A DNA stretch of 64,000 nt from CAZLFQ01 sp044229535 (GTDB taxonomy: Bacteria > Pseudomonadota > Alphaproteobacteria > Rickettsiales > Midichloriaceae): assembly GCA_044229535.1 (NCBI GenBank), contig JBGASU010000001.1:1476923-1540922 (forward strand), in the 5' to 3' direction. Both the position numbers and the translations under genes were made by a program. Below the pieces are notes generated by a model. The model ran no database searches, was not told where the DNA came from, and saw only the letters and a program-made list of their open reading frames with translations. How positions within the stretch are numbered: position 1 is the stretch's first letter; every line of letters starts with the position of its first letter. Positions 1 through 9,017 of this stretch are shown here, one piece after another.

Positions 1-20
1 TATGCAGTTTTGGAGGATTT

Positions 21-197
21 ATGGCAAGTAGTATGTGGGAATTATTGCTAATTTTACTTATTGTTTTCGTTCTTTTTGGCGCAGGTAAATTACCTAAGGT
101 TATGGGCGATATGGGCAAGGGTATCCGTTCTCTAAGAGATGGTCTGAAAGACGAGGAGAAAAAAACTGATACTGACCAAAAATCTAGTGATCTCTAA
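21..197 (+). CDS. tatA: Sec-independent translocase subunit TatA/E
   Basis: A 58-residue protein of the TatA/TatE family, which forms the pore-like component of the twin-arginine export system for folded proteins in the inner membrane. It has one N-terminal membrane helix (about residues 5-19), then the family signature FGAGKLP and an amphipathic helix ending in a charged tail. The ATG is preceded by GGAGG at positions 12-16, which fixes the start. The frame closes with TAA at 195-197. The last 14 bases overlap the 3' end of the converging hypothetical gene. The size is at the short end for TatA. No tatB or tatC is visible in the window. Confidence 0.9.
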   Translation: MASSMWELLLILLIVFVLFGAGKLPKVMGDMGKGIRSLRDGLKDEEKKTDTDQKSSDL

Positions 198-651
198 AAA
201 TCTTTTCGGATATTTCTTCTAAAAAGGTCATTCCTAATTTAAATTCATTGAACTCTTTAGCTGAACGTGGGGCGCGCGGGTTTGTTATGAAACTCGGGTA
301 TATGTTGTAGATACAGATGTCTGAAACGACTTTTATTGAGTTGTTCAATTTTAGATGGTTTGTAATTTCTCTATAAGCTTCTTGTTGATTTGCAATCCAT
401 TTTGGATCTTTTGGATTGGAGCTGGGTTCATATTTGATAGGGAAATTTGATGAGATATTAGGTAGTCCATGCTTTATGGTATGTAGCCAGCGTAGCTTAA
501 GTCCGTATTGGTGTTGTATTAGGGGGATTAGATTTTTCTCCAAGCATATATCCAATGCCTCTTGGTGTGTAGCCTTGATTTTGAAGTGTAAGTCAGAATT
601 TTGTTTGTCGTAATTTTTGATGTATTTGAAGTTTTTCTTTAGATTGCGCAT
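184..651 (-). CDS. hypothetical protein, 155 aa
   Basis: I do not recognise this family. The 155-residue product is basic and polar with no obvious signal peptide or membrane segment. It has a tryptophan-containing central region (KWIANQQEAYREI) that may be helical. It converges with tatA and overlaps it by 14 bases. No clear Shine-Dalgarno sequence precedes the ATG. Residue composition (Trp, Pro, Cys, mixed charge) looks like a real protein rather than an antisense shadow, but function is unknown. Confidence 0.55.
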   Translation of the reverse strand: MRNLKKNFKYIKNYDKQNSDLHFKIKATHQEALDICLEKNLIPLIQHQYGLKLRWLHTIKHGLPNISSNFPIKYEPSSNPKDPKWIANQQEAYREITNHLKLNNSIKVVSDICIYNIYPSFITNPRAPRSAKEFNEFKLGMTFLEEISEKIFRDH

Positions 652-751
652 TTTTAATGTAATTTTATTGTAAAGAGGGTGCTATTATACATGGAATGAG
701 CTGTGTGCGGAAGTCCTTATGTTGCAGTGTGTCATAAAAAGTTTGAAAAAT

Positions 752-780
752 GCATTGAATAAGTAAAAAATATGCTATAA
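752..780 (+). promoter_or_regulatory. extended -10 promoter of the DAACS symporter gene
   Basis: TGCTATAAT ends at 780, which is a consensus -10 hexamer preceded by the extended TGn motif. A weak -35 (CATTGA, 752-757) lies 17 bp upstream. It ends 23 bases before the GTG start of the symporter gene at 804, so the leader is short. Sequence-based prediction only. Confidence 0.5.
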
Positions 781-803
781 TTCAAGTAGATATGAAAAAA
801 TAG

Positions 804-2018
804 GTGGTGCATTTGAAAGCTGGTGTCTTTTCAAAATTACAGTTCCCATTGGCTATTTTGTCGGTGCTTTTGCTGCCGTTATGTTTAGGATCTATTATAC
901 CCTTAGAATTTAAATCTTTTTCTTTGGCCTTGAGCTTAACCATTAAGTCAATTTTAATTTTCATACTACCTTTTATAATTTTTAGCTTTTTATTTAGCTC
1001 TCTTATCTCTCAAAGAAACGGAGCTATTACTTTTGTAGTATTGTTATTGACTATGGTGTTTTGCTCCAATTTTATTGCTATTATGGCTGGTTATACAATT
1101 GGGTATAACCTAATACCATTGTTAGATATAAAATTTGATGTGGCTGATGATGCTCAAAAATTACTTCCAATGTGGGAATTAAATATCCCCAAAATAATTT
1201 CAAATGAGCCTGCTATGATTGCTGGTATTTTGCTAGGTTCGATTTTTGCAATTCACCATAATACCAAGATGGAAAAGCTAGCGCATAGATTGAATTCAAT
1301 GTCACTTTTTATTCTTAGAAAGCTATTTCTGCCAATTCTTCCAATTTTTATCTTAGGTTTTGTATTTAAACTCGAGCATGAGAAATTGTTATCAACCGTT
1401 TTAGGTCAATATCTAAATGTGTTTTTAATCGTTATCAGCAGCCAGATTTGCTATACGGTCTTATTGTATATGTTGGCCGCTAATTTTTCTGTTAGTAAGT
1501 TTCTTAAGTATATAACCAATATACTTCCTGCTACTTTGACTGGTATTACCACAATTTCTAGTGCTGCGACAATGCCAGTAACAATAATGTGTACAGAAAA
1601 GAACCTGAGCAATGCCGCTATGGCTAGGACTATAATTCCTGCTACTGCTAATATACATACGTTGGGTAGTGCTTTTGGAGTTACAATCTTAGCGTTTGGT
1701 ACAATGTCTGCGTTTGGTCTGCAATTGCCACAGATACAAGAATTCATAGTTTTCGCATTCTATTATGCGGTTGCAAAATTTGCAGTTGCTGGAATACCAG
1801 GTGGGGTTATAATAGTTGTCTCTCCATTGCTTGAAAGCTATCTTGGATTCAGTTCAGAGATGATTGGATTGATAACTGCTCTTTATATTTTATTTGATCC
1901 TTTTGGTACAGCAACAAATGTCACGTGTAATGGAGCATTTGCAATTATATTTACTCGCATCTATAAGTTATTAGGAAGAACCATTGAAGAAGAGACTGAA
2001 AAGCAAAGTATTGCTTAA
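804..2018 (+). CDS. dicarboxylate/amino acid:cation symporter (DAACS family)
   Basis: A polytopic inner-membrane carrier of 404 residues, close to the usual 400-430 of the GltP/DctA family, which couples uptake of dicarboxylates or acidic amino acids to Na+ or H+. Many hydrophobic helices are visible. The C-terminal part carries the family-type segment FGTATNVTCNGAFA (about residues 369-382), in the place of the conserved substrate/cation-binding Asn/Asp motifs. The start is GTG at 804, with another GTG at 807, and there is no strong Shine-Dalgarno site. An extended -10 promoter lies just upstream. The exact substrate cannot be told from sequence. Such carriers are common in Rickettsiales, which take host dicarboxylates and glutamate. 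Confidence 0.85.
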   Translation: MVHLKAGVFSKLQFPLAILSVLLLPLCLGSIIPLEFKSFSLALSLTIKSILIFILPFIIFSFLFSSLISQRNGAITFVVLLLTMVFCSNFIAIMAGYTIGYNLIPLLDIKFDVADDAQKLLPMWELNIPKIISNEPAMIAGILLGSIFAIHHNTKMEKLAHRLNSMSLFILRKLFLPILPIFILGFVFKLEHEKLLSTVLGQYLNVFLIVISSQICYTVLLYMLAANFSVSKFLKYITNILPATLTGITTISSAATMPVTIMCTEKNLSNAAMARTIIPATANIHTLGSAFGVTILAFGTMSAFGLQLPQIQEFIVFAFYYAVAKFAVAGIPGGVIIVVSPLLESYLGFSSEMIGLITALYILFDPFGTATNVTCNGAFAIIFTRIYKLLGRTIEEETEKQSIA

Positions 2019-2031
2019 AAATAGTCGTGAA

Positions 2032-2631
2032 ATGATGGTTAAATCTTATAGAGAGGCACATGTGAATTCCATTGTTCAACAAGATATTATTTCTAAAATA
2101 GATTATTCTCAACTAACACCCATGCAAACCAAACTGGTTGGGAATGTGTTTCATAAATTTTATGATAGTGAAGCTAATGTAGAAGGGTTTGTATTGAATA
2201 TAACAAGTAAAACTGAATATTTTGACAATCTAAACCAACTATTACCTGTAAGTAAAGTCATGCCAGATAATATATTCTATTATATTGGTGAAAAATGTCC
2301 TGAGAATTCAGTCGAAATATCTAGAAATTTTTTAGAAGTGTATAGCTCAAATTATTGTAAAGATTATACTATAGGAACATTGTTTTTAGGTGTAACTACT
2401 TCAGTAGCAGCTTTGATTGGTGGGCTATTAGGGGGTGTAAACAATAAAGATACACTTGCTGGATTAGCTCTAGCGCCTGCATTGATGGGGGCTCTTAGTG
2501 GCGCTTTCTTTAGTGCTGTATGTAATAATCAATATCCAGATAGTAACGAAGTGGTTTGGCAAGAATTTAAAACTTGTTTGAGAGAAGAAATTATAATAGG
2601 TGATTCGCCTATTCCTGAATATTCTTCTTAA
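2032..2631 (+). CDS. hypothetical membrane-associated protein
   Basis: Unrecognised protein of about 199 residues. The N-terminal 120 residues are soluble and polar. A Gly/Ala-rich hydrophobic stretch near the C-terminus (about residues 115-165) contains two glycine-zipper-like segments such as ALIGGLLGGV and GALSGAFFSAV, separated by a short polar turn. Glycine-zipper hairpins of this kind occur in membrane-inserting proteins and some effectors, but that is only an analogy. The frame is open back to 1984 (TTG, inside the upstream symporter gene). I chose the first ATG, 13 bases after the symporter stop; a second ATG follows directly. It is probably cotranscribed with the symporter and is followed by a strong terminator. 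Confidence 0.6.
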   Translation: MMVKSYREAHVNSIVQQDIISKIDYSQLTPMQTKLVGNVFHKFYDSEANVEGFVLNITSKTEYFDNLNQLLPVSKVMPDNIFYYIGEKCPENSVEISRNFLEVYSSNYCKDYTIGTLFLGVTTSVAALIGGLLGGVNNKDTLAGLALAPALMGALSGAFFSAVCNNQYPDSNEVVWQEFKTCLREEIIIGDSPIPEYSS

Positions 2632-2639
2632 TAATGTAA

Positions 2640-2674
2640 TAAAAAAGGGGCGGTGTTATCGCCCCTTTTTTATT
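2640..2674. terminator. bidirectional rho-independent terminator
   Basis: A perfect stem AAAAAGGGGCG / CGCCCCTTTTT with a short loop, flanked by A-run and T-run on both sides. It sits between the convergent hypothetical gene ending at 2631 and pnp ending at 2686, so it can serve both. Confidence 0.85.
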
Positions 2675-2685
2675 ACGAAATGTTT

Positions 2686-5016
2686 TTAGAAAAATCTTCT
2701 TTTCTTAGGTTGAGATTCTTCAGAATTACCGCGATTATTTTCATTGCCGCGATCGTTATTGTTGCGATCATCGCGCTTTCTATCGCCACGATCACCACCA
2801 CTACGGTCACGATTTCTATCTCCACCTTTTGGATGGTGACGATCTCTATTGTTTCGGTTGTGTCTTTTTTGAGGTCTGTCTTGCTTCTCACCTTCTGAAC
2901 TTTCAGGTTGAGATACAGCAGATTCATTGTTCTCAAAGCCTTCACCAAATTTTAAAGATAGTTTAATCTTGCCATTTGATTCGACATTTAGAACTTTTAC
3001 CTGAATTTTATCACCTTCTTTTAAGATATCTTTAGGATGATTAACTCGTGTTGCGCTCATTTCGCTAACGTGTAGTAACCCTTCAGTATCTTTCATAATT
3101 GCCACAAACGCACCAAAATCAACTATTCTAGTAACTGTTCCGGTATAAATCTTGCCGATTTCAGGAACTGCAACTATATCGTTTATTCTCTCAATTGCAG
3201 CGGCCATTGCTTCGCCAGATGTTGAGGCAACATTAACTACGCCATCATCAGAAATATCAATTTTAACGCCTGTTTTCTCAATGATATCTTTAATCACTTT
3301 TCCACCTGGCCCAATTAATGCGCCAATTTTATCTTTCGGAATTTTGAAAGAATTGATTTGTGGAGCATTAGAAGAAATTTGAGCTCTTGATTCCGTAACT
3401 GCTTCAGCCATTCTACCTAGAATATGAAGTCTACCAGCTTTAGCTTGTGTTAAAGCTTGATCCATAATCTCTGTAGTAATGCCACTTATTTTGATATCCA
3501 TTTGTAAAGCTGTAATACCTTCTGCAGTACCAGCAACTTTAAAGTCCATATCACCAAGGTGATCTTCATCTCCCATAATATCAGATAGCACTACATAATC
3601 TTTGCCTTCTAATATAAGACCCATAGCGATACCTGCAACTGGAGCTGGAAGTGGAACGCCAGCTGCCATTAGTGATAATGACGCACCGCAAACACTTGCC
3701 ATTGAAGACGATCCATTGGATTCTGTAATCTCAGATACAACGCGAATTGTATAAGGGAATTTCTCTTTCGAAGGGATTAGTGGATTGATAGCTCTAAATG
3801 CTAATTTACCGTGCCCAATTTCTCTTCTACCTGGTGCTCCAAGTCTACCACATTCACCTACCGAGTAAGGAGGGAAGTTGTAATGTAGCATGAACCTGTC
3901 TTTACGATCTCCTTCAAGATCATCAACAACTTGCTCATCATCACCAGTTCCTAAAGTTGTAACTACTAAAGCTTGAGTTTCACCTCTAGTGAATAAGGCT
4001 GAACCGTGAACGCTTGGAAGTAAATCTAACTCGCAAACGATTTGGCGAATCTCTTCTTCAGTTCTTCCATCAATACGCTTTTTTGTTTTTAGCATTTGTG
4101 TACGAACGATGTCCTTCTCTAGATCTTTTATGCAAGATCCAACGCGAACTTCATCTAACTCTTTTTCTTCGACTAAAGATTTTTTAACTTCATCTTTAAT
4201 TGCATCAAGAGCTGTTCTGCGTTCTTGTTTGTCGACTAGAGCATAAGCTTTGCGAATTTTTGTTTCTGCAATACCCTTTACAAGTTTTGCTATCTCAGAG
4301 TTATCTTCTAATTCAATTTTCCATTCTGTATTACCAACTTCTTTTGCTAATTCTTTGATTGCTTTAATAATTGGTTGGAATGACTTGTGACCGAATGTTA
4401 CGGCGCCAAGCATTATTTCTTCCGAAAGTTGCTGAGCGGTTGATTCAACCATGAGCACTGCATCTTTTGTTCCAGCTACCACTAAATCAAGTGTGCTGCC
4501 ATCAGCTAATTCTGCAACCGAAGGATTTAAGATATATTCGCCATTTTTATATCCAACTCTTGCTGCGCCAATTGGTTGCTCAAACGGAATGCCAGAGATT
4601 GCAAGTGCTGCTGAAGCCCCTATAATTGCAAGAATATCTGGATTGCAATCTGGATCGTATGAAATTGTTGTACAGATGATTTGTACTTCGTTATGGAAGT
4701 TATCAGGGAACAACGGGCGAATAGGTCTGTCGATCAGTCTTGAAGTTAACACTTCGCGTTCACTTGGTCTGCTTTCTCTTTTGAAGAAGCCACCAGGGAA
4801 TTTGCCTGCAGCATACCACTTATCTTGGTAGTGAACTGTTAATGGGAAAAAATCAATCCCAGTTTTTGGCTTTCTTGCGCCGACAGCTGTACATAATACA
4901 ACCGATTTTCCCATCTTCACTAGTACCGCACCGTCTGCTTGCCTAGCAATTTTTCCAGTTTCTAATACAAGGGTTTTATCGCCCCATTGTATTTCTTTAG
5001 TTTGTATTTTAAACAT
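2686..5016 (-). CDS. pnp: polyribonucleotide nucleotidyltransferase (PNPase)
   Basis: A 776-residue phosphorolytic 3'-5' exoribonuclease, core enzyme of mRNA decay, working as a trimer. Two RNase PH domains (about 1-230 and 310-540) flank an alpha-helical region. A KH domain follows (GPGG loop near residue 562), then an S1 domain (about 620-690). The last 75 or so residues form a low-complexity tail rich in Arg, Asp, Asn and Gly, with repeated RGD/DRN-like units, ending KKRRFF. That tail is longer and more repetitive than the C-terminus of E. coli PNPase. The gene is third in the conserved truB-rpsO-pnp order, 55 bases after rpsO, with a hairpin between them. It ends next to a bidirectional terminator. 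Confidence 0.97.
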   Translation of the reverse strand: MFKIQTKEIQWGDKTLVLETGKIARQADGAVLVKMGKSVVLCTAVGARKPKTGIDFFPLTVHYQDKWYAAGKFPGGFFKRESRPSEREVLTSRLIDRPIRPLFPDNFHNEVQIICTTISYDPDCNPDILAIIGASAALAISGIPFEQPIGAARVGYKNGEYILNPSVAELADGSTLDLVVAGTKDAVLMVESTAQQLSEEIMLGAVTFGHKSFQPIIKAIKELAKEVGNTEWKIELEDNSEIAKLVKGIAETKIRKAYALVDKQERRTALDAIKDEVKKSLVEEKELDEVRVGSCIKDLEKDIVRTQMLKTKKRIDGRTEEEIRQIVCELDLLPSVHGSALFTRGETQALVVTTLGTGDDEQVVDDLEGDRKDRFMLHYNFPPYSVGECGRLGAPGRREIGHGKLAFRAINPLIPSKEKFPYTIRVVSEITESNGSSSMASVCGASLSLMAAGVPLPAPVAGIAMGLILEGKDYVVLSDIMGDEDHLGDMDFKVAGTAEGITALQMDIKISGITTEIMDQALTQAKAGRLHILGRMAEAVTESRAQISSNAPQINSFKIPKDKIGALIGPGGKVIKDIIEKTGVKIDISDDGVVNVASTSGEAMAAAIERINDIVAVPEIGKIYTGTVTRIVDFGAFVAIMKDTEGLLHVSEMSATRVNHPKDILKEGDKIQVKVLNVESNGKIKLSLKFGEGFENNESAVSQPESSEGEKQDRPQKRHNRNNRDRHHPKGGDRNRDRSGGDRGDRKRDDRNNNDRGNENNRGNSEESQPKKRRFF

Positions 5017-5037
5017 TAAATTTAATTCCTATATAAT

Positions 5038-5070
5038 TAAAATTGCCCCTGAATTTTCAGAGGCAATTTA
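5038..5070 (-). terminator. rpsO-pnp intergenic hairpin
   Basis: An inverted repeat (AAATTGCC ... GGCAATTT, with an inner CTGAA/TTCAG extension) lies directly after the rpsO stop and 22 bases before the pnp start. Position and shape resemble the attenuating terminator or RNase III processing hairpin found between rpsO and pnp in enteric bacteria. There is no long U-run on the minus strand, so readthrough or processing is likelier than full termination. Confidence 0.55.
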
Positions 5071-5071
5071 C

Positions 5072-5341
5072 TTATTTTCTAATACCAAGTTTTTTGATCA
5101 GAGTCTGATAGCGCGGGCTATCATTTCTTTCAAGATACTTAAGTAATTTTCTTCTGCGTGTAACAAGCATAATCAAGCCACGTTTAGCTTGAGTGTCTTT
5201 ACCCATGTCTTTAAGGTGTTCTGTTAAAGCTGAAATTCTTTCAGTAAGAACTGCACACTGCACTTCAACCGAACCTGTATCACCTTTATTTTTAGCATAG
5301 CTAGACATTAGCTCTTGCTTCTTTTCTTTTGTAATCGACAT
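5072..5341 (-). CDS. rpsO: 30S ribosomal protein S15
   Basis: An 89-residue protein matching the usual S15 length, binding 16S rRNA in the 30S platform. The motif GSVEVQCAVLTERI and the C-terminal RRRKLLKYLER are characteristic. The open frame extends upstream into truB, but the ATG at 5341 has GAGGAG about 5 bases upstream and gives the correct family N-terminus (MSITKEKKQEL). It lies 16 bases after truB and before pnp. Confidence 0.97.
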   Translation of the reverse strand: MSITKEKKQELMSSYAKNKGDTGSVEVQCAVLTERISALTEHLKDMGKDTQAKRGLIMLVTRRRKLLKYLERNDSPRYQTLIKKLGIRK

Positions 5342-5357
5342 CGAATACTCCTCTTTA

Positions 5358-6242
5358 TTAATAGTTAAATACTGTTTTTGGATGTAAGTAGCCGTCTCTG
5401 GCATAACAAATCGCAACAAGAGTGTTGCCATTCTTTACTGCTATGTCAGTTTGAGAATCTTTTAAGAAAGGAAGCTTTTGACCAAACCTTAATTTTTTGG
5501 ATTCGTCTTCGGTTACTTGCTGTACTAAGATGTCGTCCAGCACAGCATCAATAGGGCATAAAGCCTTATTTAACTCCTCAGTGAGCCCATTATGCACTAT
5601 TTTTTCTATATAATCCAGTGAAATCGCTTTCTCAATTTTGAACGCTCCAGACTCTATTCGTCTTAATTTTGATACATAGCCAAGTGAGCCCAGTGTAAAA
5701 GCGATGTCGCGGGCTAAGGATCTGATATAAAAACCTTTTGAGCAGATGACTTTAATTGTGGCGCTCTCTACTGTATGAGATAATAATTCAATGCCATATA
5801 TAGTGACTGTCCTTGGTTTTAATTCTACAGATTTTCCCTCACGCATAATATCGCAAGCGCGCTTGCCATTGATTTTTATAGCAGAATATTCGGGTGGGAT
5901 TTGTGAAATTTCACCAGTAAATTTAGATAATGCTTGTTCAAGTTTTTCTAGAGTAGGGCGAGAGTCTGATTCTGCTATTACTGCTCCATCAATATCATGA
6001 GAATCACGGGTTTGCCCCCATGTAATTTCAAATTCATAAGCTTTAGTCGAGCCCATAGCATATTGTACAGTTTTAGTGGCTTCTCCCAGTGCAACCATAA
6101 GTATACCAGTGGCAAAAGGGTCAAGAGTACCAGCATGTCCAATTTTTTTTGGCTTTAATAATTTTTTTAGAATCATTAAAGCTTTATTAGAGGTTATGCC
6201 CATAGGTTTATCTAAAATTAGCCAGCCATTTAACATCATCAT
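5358..6242 (-). CDS. truB: tRNA pseudouridine(55) synthase
   Basis: A 294-residue TruB-family enzyme making the universal pseudouridine in the T-loop of tRNAs. Visible motifs are the N-terminal GWLILDKPMGITS, the catalytic-Asp motif GTLDPFATG near residue 40, and CSKGFYIRSLARDI further on. The start region has three consecutive ATGs (6242, 6239, 6236); the third would give the tightest N-terminus. It heads the truB-rpsO-pnp gene order typical of proteobacteria. In many bacteria the order begins with infB-rbfA, which is not present here: the upstream neighbour is a divergent transporter gene. Confidence 0.95.
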   Translation of the reverse strand: MMMLNGWLILDKPMGITSNKALMILKKLLKPKKIGHAGTLDPFATGILMVALGEATKTVQYAMGSTKAYEFEITWGQTRDSHDIDGAVIAESDSRPTLEKLEQALSKFTGEISQIPPEYSAIKINGKRACDIMREGKSVELKPRTVTIYGIELLSHTVESATIKVICSKGFYIRSLARDIAFTLGSLGYVSKLRRIESGAFKIEKAISLDYIEKIVHNGLTEELNKALCPIDAVLDDILVQQVTEDESKKLRFGQKLPFLKDSQTDIAVKNGNTLVAICYARDGYLHPKTVFNY

Positions 6243-6364
6243 TCAAATAAATTTCAGTATTGGTGAATTATACATTTTTTCGTATTTTAGACAATTGACA
6301 ATCCTTATTTGATAACTGCTCTAATATCTAGTAGCCTATAATCTATTAGAATATAGGTTTGAAT

Positions 6365-7645
6365 ATGTCTAAAAATAGTACTTCAACTTCTCATGTTATT
6401 TTAGCAGCTCTTATCGGGCATATATTAGAATTCTTTGATTTTACCATGTACATGGTTTTTGCGGTGCAAATTGGTAAGGAATTCTTTCCAAATGAATCAG
6501 CTTTTGCTCAGACACTTTCAAGTCTTGCAGTATTCGCTGTTGGGTTTTTGATGAGGCCGATTGGAGGAATATACTTTGGCCATATAGGCGATACCTATGG
6601 TCGCAAAAAAGCGCTAACTATTTCTGTTGTAGGTATGGCAGTGATTACTTTCTGTATGGCTTTGCTCCCGAATTATCATTCCATAGGCGTGCTTGCCCCA
6701 TTGTTATTGGTGCTATGTAGATTGGGGCAAGGATTTTGTGTTGGCGGTGAGGGGACTGGAGCTGCGGTATTTATGCTGGAACATATGCATAAATTAAAAC
6801 CAGGATTGGTTGGTGGTATTGTAAATGCAGGTTTAAATATTGGCATTCTTCTCGCAATGTTTACTGGTATGTATTTAAATGCAAGGTTTGGTGCTGATAG
6901 CAATGCATGGAGATATGCATTTGTGATTGGTGGGGTTTTAGGATTGGTTGGGGTTTATATTAGAATGGTTGTGAAAGAAACTCCTGTATTTGAAAACGTA
7001 TTGAAGAGCAAAAAAACTATAGCATACCCGATTAAAAAAGTTTTATCTTCTGGGAAAAAGAACGTAATGCTTGCCATCGTATATGCAGGGTTCTTTGGTG
7101 TTTCAGGATATTTGGTTGTGGCATTTATGAACATATTTTTTAAAACAGTAATGATGAATGATGCAAATGTTGCGCTACAATATGCAGCGTTTGGAAGCAT
7201 CTGCTTGATTATGTTCATTCCAATGTTTGGGGCATTATCTGACATAGTTGGCTATACTAAAACGTTGGTCGTGGGCTGCTTTTGTGTGCTACTGACTTCA
7301 ATTCCAATTTTTGAGTTATTATCTAGTGCAGATCCATTTAGCATATACTTAGGAATATTTTTATTAGCGGCAGTTTCTGCTTCTATACATGCGCCGATTT
7401 ACCCATTCATGCTAAAGATTTTTTCTCCTGAGCAGAGATATTCAGGAATTGCATTTTGTATGAACCTTGGGGTTGCTTTGTTTGGCGGTACATGTTCCAT
7501 GATTTGTTTGTGGTTGATTCAAGAAACAGGTTCGACATTTGCCCCAGCATATTATTGGAGCGTAATGAGTGCTGCAACATTGATAATGTTAATGGCGACG
7601 CGTCCGCGCATTGTGTACTCAAAAGATGGTGCAATGCAGTATTGA
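6365..7645 (+). CDS. MFS transporter, metabolite:H+ symporter (ProP-like)
   Basis: A 426-residue 12-helix transporter of the MHS branch of the major facilitator superfamily, which includes the proline/betaine and osmolyte symporter ProP. The loop 2-3 signature GHIGDTYGRKKAL (about residues 74-86) and the N-terminal GHILEFFDFTMY, MHS-typical, are present. An ATG at 6365 is preferred over the TTG two codons upstream. It is followed 61 bases later by a close paralog on the same strand. Expansion of ProP-like transporters is a known feature of Rickettsiales. Substrate unknown. Confidence 0.85.
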   Translation: MSKNSTSTSHVILAALIGHILEFFDFTMYMVFAVQIGKEFFPNESAFAQTLSSLAVFAVGFLMRPIGGIYFGHIGDTYGRKKALTISVVGMAVITFCMALLPNYHSIGVLAPLLLVLCRLGQGFCVGGEGTGAAVFMLEHMHKLKPGLVGGIVNAGLNIGILLAMFTGMYLNARFGADSNAWRYAFVIGGVLGLVGVYIRMVVKETPVFENVLKSKKTIAYPIKKVLSSGKKNVMLAIVYAGFFGVSGYLVVAFMNIFFKTVMMNDANVALQYAAFGSICLIMFIPMFGALSDIVGYTKTLVVGCFCVLLTSIPIFELLSSADPFSIYLGIFLLAAVSASIHAPIYPFMLKIFSPEQRYSGIAFCMNLGVALFGGTCSMICLWLIQETGSTFAPAYYWSVMSAATLIMLMATRPRIVYSKDGAMQY

Positions 7646-7706
7646 ATTTTTTTGCACTTTCATATTTTTCATGTAGGTTAAGCTTTGAATTACAAGGTTA
7701 AAATAT

Positions 7707-8990
7707 ATGAAAAATAATTCATCACTTAAAGTGGTTTTAGCTGCAATTACAGGGCACGCTCTAGAGTTTTATGACTTTACAATTTATGCAGTTTTCGCAC
7801 TAAAAATTGGTGAATTATTTTTTCCTAACTCATCTGAATTTGCGCAAATTCTTTCAAGCCTAGCAGTGTTTGCAGTAGGCTTTGTAATGCGCCCAGTTGG
7901 TGGTGTTGTGTTCGGTCATATTGGTGATAAATATGGAAGGCGTAGAGCGTTGATAATTGCTGTATCTGGTATGGCTATTATAACATTCTTAGTGGGATTA
8001 TTGCCTGATTATAACTCAATTGGAATTGCTGCCCCAATTATGTTGGTTGTCTTCAGATTGATTCAAGGACTTTGTGTAGGCGGCGAAGGTGCTGGAGCTT
8101 CTATATTTGTACTGGAGCACATGAAAGGGCTAAAGCCAGGGCTTGTAGGTGGTATTGTAAATGCCGCATTAACTTTAGGCATATTGCTCGCCATATTGGT
8201 TGGTATGTTCATGAACTCATATTTTGGTGTAGATAGCGATGGTTGGAGATATGCATTCATGCTTGGTGGTGTATTCGGTATGGGAAGCTTATATTTATTG
8301 CTGTCTGTTTCTGAGACACCAGTATTTGAAGAGATGAAAGCTAGTAAAAAGATAGTTGAATTACCAATTCGAGAAGTTTTTAGAACAAATTTGAAAAACG
8401 TAATTTTAACTGTTGCAGTCGGTGGACTAACTGGTGCATCAGGTTATTTTGTAATGACTTATCTTAATGTGTTTTTCAAAACAGTTATGATGGTTGATGC
8501 AAACACTGCCCTTTACTACACCGCTCTTGGTAATTTAGGGCTAATAATTTTTCTGCCAGTTATGGGTGCGTTGTCGGATAGACTAGGCTATACAAAAACC
8601 ATATCGCTTGGTTGTGTTATAGTTTTATTCTCATCAACAGCAATTTTCCAAATGCTGTGTAGTACTGAAGCTAATACAGTTTATTCAGGGATATTATTAT
8701 TGTCAGCTTTGGTGTCAGTTATATATGCACCGCTATATCCATTTATGCTGGGGCTATTTACTCCAGAGCAAAGGTACTCAGGAATTGCCTGTTGCTTGAA
8801 TTTGGGAATAGCAATATTTGGCGGCACATGTTCGATGGTTTGTTTGTGGCTCATCAATAAAACGCAAGAGCCTTTCGCAGCTGCATATTATTGGAACTTT
8901 GTAAGCGCGATGTTCCTAATTGTACTTGTAGCAATTAAGCCAAGAAAAGTTATTGGGTATTTTATTCCTAGTTATAAGGTGACGATTTAA
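7707..8990 (+). CDS. MFS transporter, metabolite:H+ symporter (ProP-like), tandem paralog
   Basis: A 427-residue paralog of the preceding gene, colinear along its length: GHALEFYDFTIY at the N-terminus, GHIGDKYGRRRAL in loop 2-3, and a shared C-terminal segment around FGGTCSMVCLWLI. The pair is a tandem duplication that has diverged throughout, so it is not recent. AAGG lies about 10 bases before the ATG. The gene is followed by a 450-bp non-coding gap full of hairpins. The pair may be one transcript, since the gap between them (61 bp) shows no terminator. Confidence 0.85.
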   Translation: MKNNSSLKVVLAAITGHALEFYDFTIYAVFALKIGELFFPNSSEFAQILSSLAVFAVGFVMRPVGGVVFGHIGDKYGRRRALIIAVSGMAIITFLVGLLPDYNSIGIAAPIMLVVFRLIQGLCVGGEGAGASIFVLEHMKGLKPGLVGGIVNAALTLGILLAILVGMFMNSYFGVDSDGWRYAFMLGGVFGMGSLYLLLSVSETPVFEEMKASKKIVELPIREVFRTNLKNVILTVAVGGLTGASGYFVMTYLNVFFKTVMMVDANTALYYTALGNLGLIIFLPVMGALSDRLGYTKTISLGCVIVLFSSTAIFQMLCSTEANTVYSGILLLSALVSVIYAPLYPFMLGLFTPEQRYSGIACCLNLGIAIFGGTCSMVCLWLINKTQEPFAAAYYWNFVSAMFLIVLVAIKPRKVIGYFIPSYKVTI

Positions 8991-9017
8991 TATAAATATA
9001 TTTTGCTAAGATTTTTT

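Noticed and set aside
2653..2948. ORFs of 81 and 91 residues over the pnp tail
   Set aside because: They are repetitive (Ile/Ala/Thr or Glu/Lys/Val strings) because they read the low-complexity PNPase tail out of frame or antisense.
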